From positions 124,001-188,000 of the forward strand of contig NZ_JAGENB010000006.1 in NCBI RefSeq assembly GCF_019991125.1: a stretch of 64,000 nt of DNA. Direction: 5' to 3'. Of the stretch, positions 61,121-64,000 are shown in pieces. Positions within the stretch are counted from its first letter, which is position 1. Every line of letters starts with the position of its first letter. Below the pieces are notes generated by a model that saw only the letters and a list, made by a program, of their open reading frames with translations, was not told the DNA's origin and ran no database searches. The DNA comes from Phyllobacterium calauticae (lineage in GTDB: Bacteria > Pseudomonadota > Alphaproteobacteria > Rhizobiales > Rhizobiaceae). A program made the position numbers and the translations under genes.

Positions 61121-61225
61121 CAGAACAATTCCTTTAGAGTGATGCGGTGCGGTCTACCCTAAATCGAATTGCGGTTTAATTTTGAGAAGGAACCAGCCAG
61201 CGCAAGCTGCACGGAGTGACGACGC

Positions 61226-61287
61226 CTAGAGCCTTTCCTGCTTAAATAGAAACACTTCTGTTTCTATTTAAGCAGGAAAGGCTCTAG
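61226..61287. terminator. Long perfect hairpin at the end of the autotransporter gene
   Basis: Two 28-base arms (61226-61253 and 61260-61287), starting CTAGAGCC and ending GGCTCTAG, are perfect inverted repeats around the loop ACTTCT. The right arm contains the autotransporter's TAG stop codon. It separates the autotransporter from the next gene on the same strand (BPL_N). The CTAGAGC...GCTCTAG ends are of a type repeated in Brucella/Ochrobactrum-like genomes, so it may be a mobile palindrome serving as terminator. Confidence 0.75.
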
Positions 61288-64000
61288 AACCTCAGGCCGG
61301 CCTTTGCATTGAAGCCATGACGAATGGCGCCGCCTTCTCCAAGCGTGGTGTTGTAGGCAAGGCCGAGATTCAGCCCCTGGTCGAGGACCACGTCGAAACC
61401 CAGGCCCAGTCGGACCGCGTTGCGAACCGTGCCATCGCCCTTGAGACTGAACAACGGGCCGCCGGACCAATCGATATAATTCAGGTCAATGTCGCTCGCA
61501 TTTGCCATGTCGTAGCGCCATTCGGCTTTCAGGTTCGGCGTGAACGTGTAGCCGGTGAAACGATAGGTATAATCCGTCTCAAAACCCACGACGGCAACGA
61601 GTGAATTCACCGTCTGGTTGCCGAAGCGCAGGCTGTTCGATCCGCCGTCCCTTTCGTTGAAGGCATCGAGTTTCGTCCAGGATGCGTCCATCCCGACATA
61701 GGGGGTGAAGTAGAGGGCATCCCGGCTTATTTCATAACCGGCCTTCACGCTGCCGAACACCTGCTGCCCATCGCGGGAACCATTGGCGAAACCGCCGTCT
61801 TCCGTCAGGTAGCGCTTGCTGTCGAAGGAAAGCGCGCCATAGCCGAGCACGGCTTCAAGATAGGTGTTCCTGATCGGCCGCCAGCTGGCATAGGTTCCGA
61901 TGCTCCAGCTTTCACCTTCGCTGCGCGTACCATTGCTGCCAATATCCGTCCTGTCCCTGCCGTAACCAAGGCCGATACCGGCGGTCAACCGTTCGTTGAA
62001 ACGGTAATCCAGCCCGGCACTCACACCGGAGGTTGTAAAATCCCGGCCCGATCCGGAGGATTTGCCGGATGTGTCGCCAATGTCGACCTGACCGGCCGTC
62101 CAGACGCCGAAGCGGGATGGAACGAGCTTTTCCGCGACCACTCTGTTGAATGGCTCGGCAGGCCGGGTCCGTCTCGGCTCGGTGAAAAACCCGAGCGGCG
62201 TTGCGTCGGCCGGGTCGCGCCGATCCTTTGCCCCGTCATCACTGCGTGGCGTGTTCAGGCTGATGCCCTGGCTGGACTCGTTGCCGCCGCCCCGGCGCAG
62301 CTGGCGCAACCGGTCGCCATAATTCGACAGCTGGGCATCGGCAAACCGGCGCGCGCCTTCCGCCTGGGCGTTGACGATACCGATGACTTCCACGTCCTTT
62401 GATGGGTCGGCCCTTGCCATCACCGTAATGGTAACATTGGCGGGCGCCGATGTGGTGAAGGCATTGCCAAGGGTATATCTGACCATAGCAACACCACTGA
62501 ACGTGGCGGCGGGCGTAAAATCCAGCTGGAAAGCCCGGCTGCCGCCGTCGCCGCTGTCGCGAATGTTTGCGGTGCCTGACCCCGATGGACTGAGCGACAC
62601 CATGGCTGCCGCGGTAAACGGACCGCCGGTTGCGCCTTCTGTCAGGTTTACCGTCACCGGCGTTCCCGCCCTTGTGGTGACGGAATGGGCCGCGGCCACC
62701 GGCAGCGGATTGACCGTCAGCGTAATCGTGGCCGGCGGCGACGTTCCGAACACGTTGCTCAGGGTATAGCCGATGCTGACCGCGCCTGACGCCCCTGCCG
62801 GCGGCGTGTAGATGATATTGGTGCCCGACACGGTCGCACTACCAAAAGCCGGAGGGGTAACAATGGCCGCGCCTGTGAAGGGGCCGCCGGTGGCGCCCGC
62901 CGCCGTGTCAATGGTGGTGGCATTTCCAGCCATCGTTGCAGCGCTATGCGCAGCGGCGATCGGGACAGCCAGCGGCGATACGGTAATGGTGACCGTCGCC
63001 GGGGCGGAGGTGCCGCCGGGCCCGGTGGCGCTGTAGGTGAAAGTATCGGTGCCGAAGAAATTTGCGGCCGGGGTATACACGGCGTTAAGACCGTTCACGG
63101 CCACCGCGCCATGGGAAGGCGCGCTGGTGACGGCAATGGAGGTTATTATACCGCCATCGTTGACCGTCACGGGAATGGTAATGGCTTGGTTGGCCAAGGT
63201 TGCGGCGGCATCGTTGACCGCAACCGGCGCGGCCTGATTGATTACCAATGTGTAGGCCTGAGCGCCGTTCATACGCAGATCGTCGGTGGCGGTTACAGTG
63301 AAACTGAACACTCCGGCCACAGTCGGCGCACCGGACAAAACGCCCACGCCGCTTAACGTCATGCCGTTTGGCAACGCCCCGGATGTGATCGCAAACGAAT
63401 AGGGTGCGGTCCCGCCTGACGCCGTCAGCGTCTGCAAATAGTTGACGCCGGTTTTGCCGCTGGGAAGAGTTGAAGGCGCCAGGCTGATGATGCCAGCGGG
63501 TCTGACAACAAGGATGTAACTATTCGTTACAGAGAACGGCGCGCCGGGGCCCGTGCTGCTATCCGTCGCCCGCACGCTGAAAGGGAAAGTACCGCTGACG
63601 GTTGGCGTCCCCGCCAGGGCTCCCGTCGCAGCGTTGAGTGTCATGCCAGCGGGAAGTGAGCCAGCCGCGATCGAAAAGGTATAAGGGGCTGTGCCACCAC
63701 TGACAGAGAATGTTTGGCTGTAAACGGAACCAGAACTGGCAGCCGGCAGCGACCCTGCCGGACTCAACGTCATTGTTGGTGGTGAGACCGTCACGGTAAC
63801 CGTGGCTGGAGCCGACGTTCCATCCAGGTTGGTGGCGGTATAGGTGAAACTGTCAGGTCCGGTATAGCCGCTTGCCGGTGTGTAGGTGATCGACATTCCG
63901 GATGCTGTCGCAGTCCCATGGGCTGGAGCGCTTGCGATCGCCACTGATATCGCCGCGCCGCCGCCAATACCGAGTATTACAGGATTGGCAGCGCTGCCAT
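61284..64000 (-). CDS. Autotransporter with Ig-like repeats and C-terminal beta-barrel (partial)
   Basis: The reading frame is open through the window edge, so the N-terminus lies beyond 64000; the apparent first codon at 63944 is an internal GTG. The visible ~905 residues comprise tandem Ig-like modules of two types. One is the He_PIG type (GTAPYTFSIAAGSLPAGMTL... repeated with GTAPYSFAITSGALPNGMTL); the other is the cadherin/Big type (FTYTATNLDGTSAPATVTVTV, FTYSATGPGGTSAPATVTITV). A linker follows, then an autotransporter barrel of about 270 residues (GLDYRFNERLTAGIGLGYG... AGLRF) ending in Phe, the BAM recognition residue. It is a surface adhesin-like protein; the passenger ligand is unknown. 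Confidence 0.92.
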   Translation of the reverse strand, partial: GSAANPVILGIGGGAAISVAIASAPAHGTATASGMSITYTPASGYTGPDSFTYTATNLDGTSAPATVTVTVSPPTMTLSPAGSLPAASSGSVYSQTFSVSGGTAPYTFSIAAGSLPAGMTLNAATGALAGTPTVSGTFPFSVRATDSSTGPGAPFSVTNSYILVVRPAGIISLAPSTLPSGKTGVNYLQTLTASGGTAPYSFAITSGALPNGMTLSGVGVLSGAPTVAGVFSFTVTATDDLRMNGAQAYTLVINQAAPVAVNDAAATLANQAITIPVTVNDGGIITSIAVTSAPSHGAVAVNGLNAVYTPAANFFGTDTFTYSATGPGGTSAPATVTITVSPLAVPIAAAHSAATMAGNATTIDTAAGATGGPFTGAAIVTPPAFGSATVSGTNIIYTPPAGASGAVSIGYTLSNVFGTSPPATITLTVNPLPVAAAHSVTTRAGTPVTVNLTEGATGGPFTAAAMVSLSPSGSGTANIRDSGDGGSRAFQLDFTPAATFSGVAMVRYTLGNAFTTSAPANVTITVMARADPSKDVEVIGIVNAQAEGARRFADAQLSNYGDRLRQLRRGGGNESSQGISLNTPRSDDGAKDRRDPADATPLGFFTEPRRTRPAEPFNRVVAEKLVPSRFGVWTAGQVDIGDTSGKSSGSGRDFTTSGVSAGLDYRFNERLTAGIGLGYGRDRTDIGSNGTRSEGESWSIGTYASWRPIRNTYLEAVLGYGALSFDSKRYLTEDGGFANGSRDGQQVFGSVKAGYEISRDALYFTPYVGMDASWTKLDAFNERDGGSNSLRFGNQTVNSLVAVVGFETDYTYRFTGYTFTPNLKAEWRYDMANASDIDLNYIDWSGGPLFSLKGDGTVRNAVRLGLGFDVVLDQGLNLGLAYNTTLGEGGAIRHGFNAKAGLRF

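Overview
The window is high-G+C DNA with tightly packed operons. Neighbouring genes often share ATGA or TAATG stop/start overlaps. The gene content (AsnC-type regulator beside arginase, many binding-protein ABC uptake systems, Rieske/dimethylglycine-type demethylases, GlxA-type regulator, Wzm/Wzt exporter, large autotransporter) and a 158-bp mosaic palindromic repeat point to a soil or plant-associated alphaproteobacterium of the Hyphomicrobiales (Phyllobacterium/Ochrobactrum/Mesorhizobium-like). That placement is inferred from gene content, not from a marker gene. I see no rRNA, tRNA, CRISPR array, phage or insertion sequence.

Layout. 1-6.7 kb is mostly housekeeping: the end of an HGSNAT/DUF1624-like membrane protein, a MerR regulator, MgtE magnesium transporter, an aldehyde dehydrogenase, and PabA/PabB for p-aminobenzoate. 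6.2-9.0 kb holds an Lrp/AsnC regulator divergent from arginase and ornithine aminotransferase.

9.1-25 kb is the most coherent block. Going down the pathway it encodes L-carnitine dehydrogenase, a BKACE (3-dehydrocarnitine cleavage) enzyme, a betainyl-CoA thioesterase and the GlxA/AraC regulator CdhR. A Rieske betaine monooxygenase and two FAD/folate N-demethylases complete carnitine to glycine. Downstream of the carnitine dehydrogenase in the same operon are an acyl-CoA dehydrogenase, an NDP-forming acyl-CoA synthetase, a CaiD-like hydratase and an esterase. These fit gamma-butyrobetaine (or acylcarnitine) feeding into carnitine. 25-32 kb adds a dipeptide-type ABC importer and a CocE/NonD hydrolase.

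32.4-45.5 kb is a second catabolic block centred on guanidino compounds. It has a basic-amino-acid-type ABC importer, a dimethylargininase-like hydrolase, a TetR regulator, arginine:pyruvate transaminase (AruH), 2-ketoarginine decarboxylase (AruI), a guanidinobutyraldehyde-type dehydrogenase, a second amidinotransferase-fold enzyme, an M20 amidohydrolase and a LysR regulator. 45.6-54.4 kb has a polyamine-type ABC importer co-transcribed with a GlcD-type FAD dehydrogenase, an orphan betaine-binding protein, and a TMADH/DgcA/StcD-type demethylase.

54.4-64 kb is cell-surface and accessory. It starts with an A+T-rich glycosyltransferase gene, then a GNAT acetyltransferase, a Wzm/Wzt polysaccharide exporter, an alkyl-sulfatase-like metallo-hydrolase, a small orphan protein, a secreted BPL_N amidotransferase-fold protein, and the C-terminal part of an Ig-repeat autotransporter that runs off the window end.

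Overall, the window reads as a catabolic region for quaternary and methylated amines and guanidino compounds, with their transporters and dedicated regulators, flanked by housekeeping genes on one side and envelope genes on the other.
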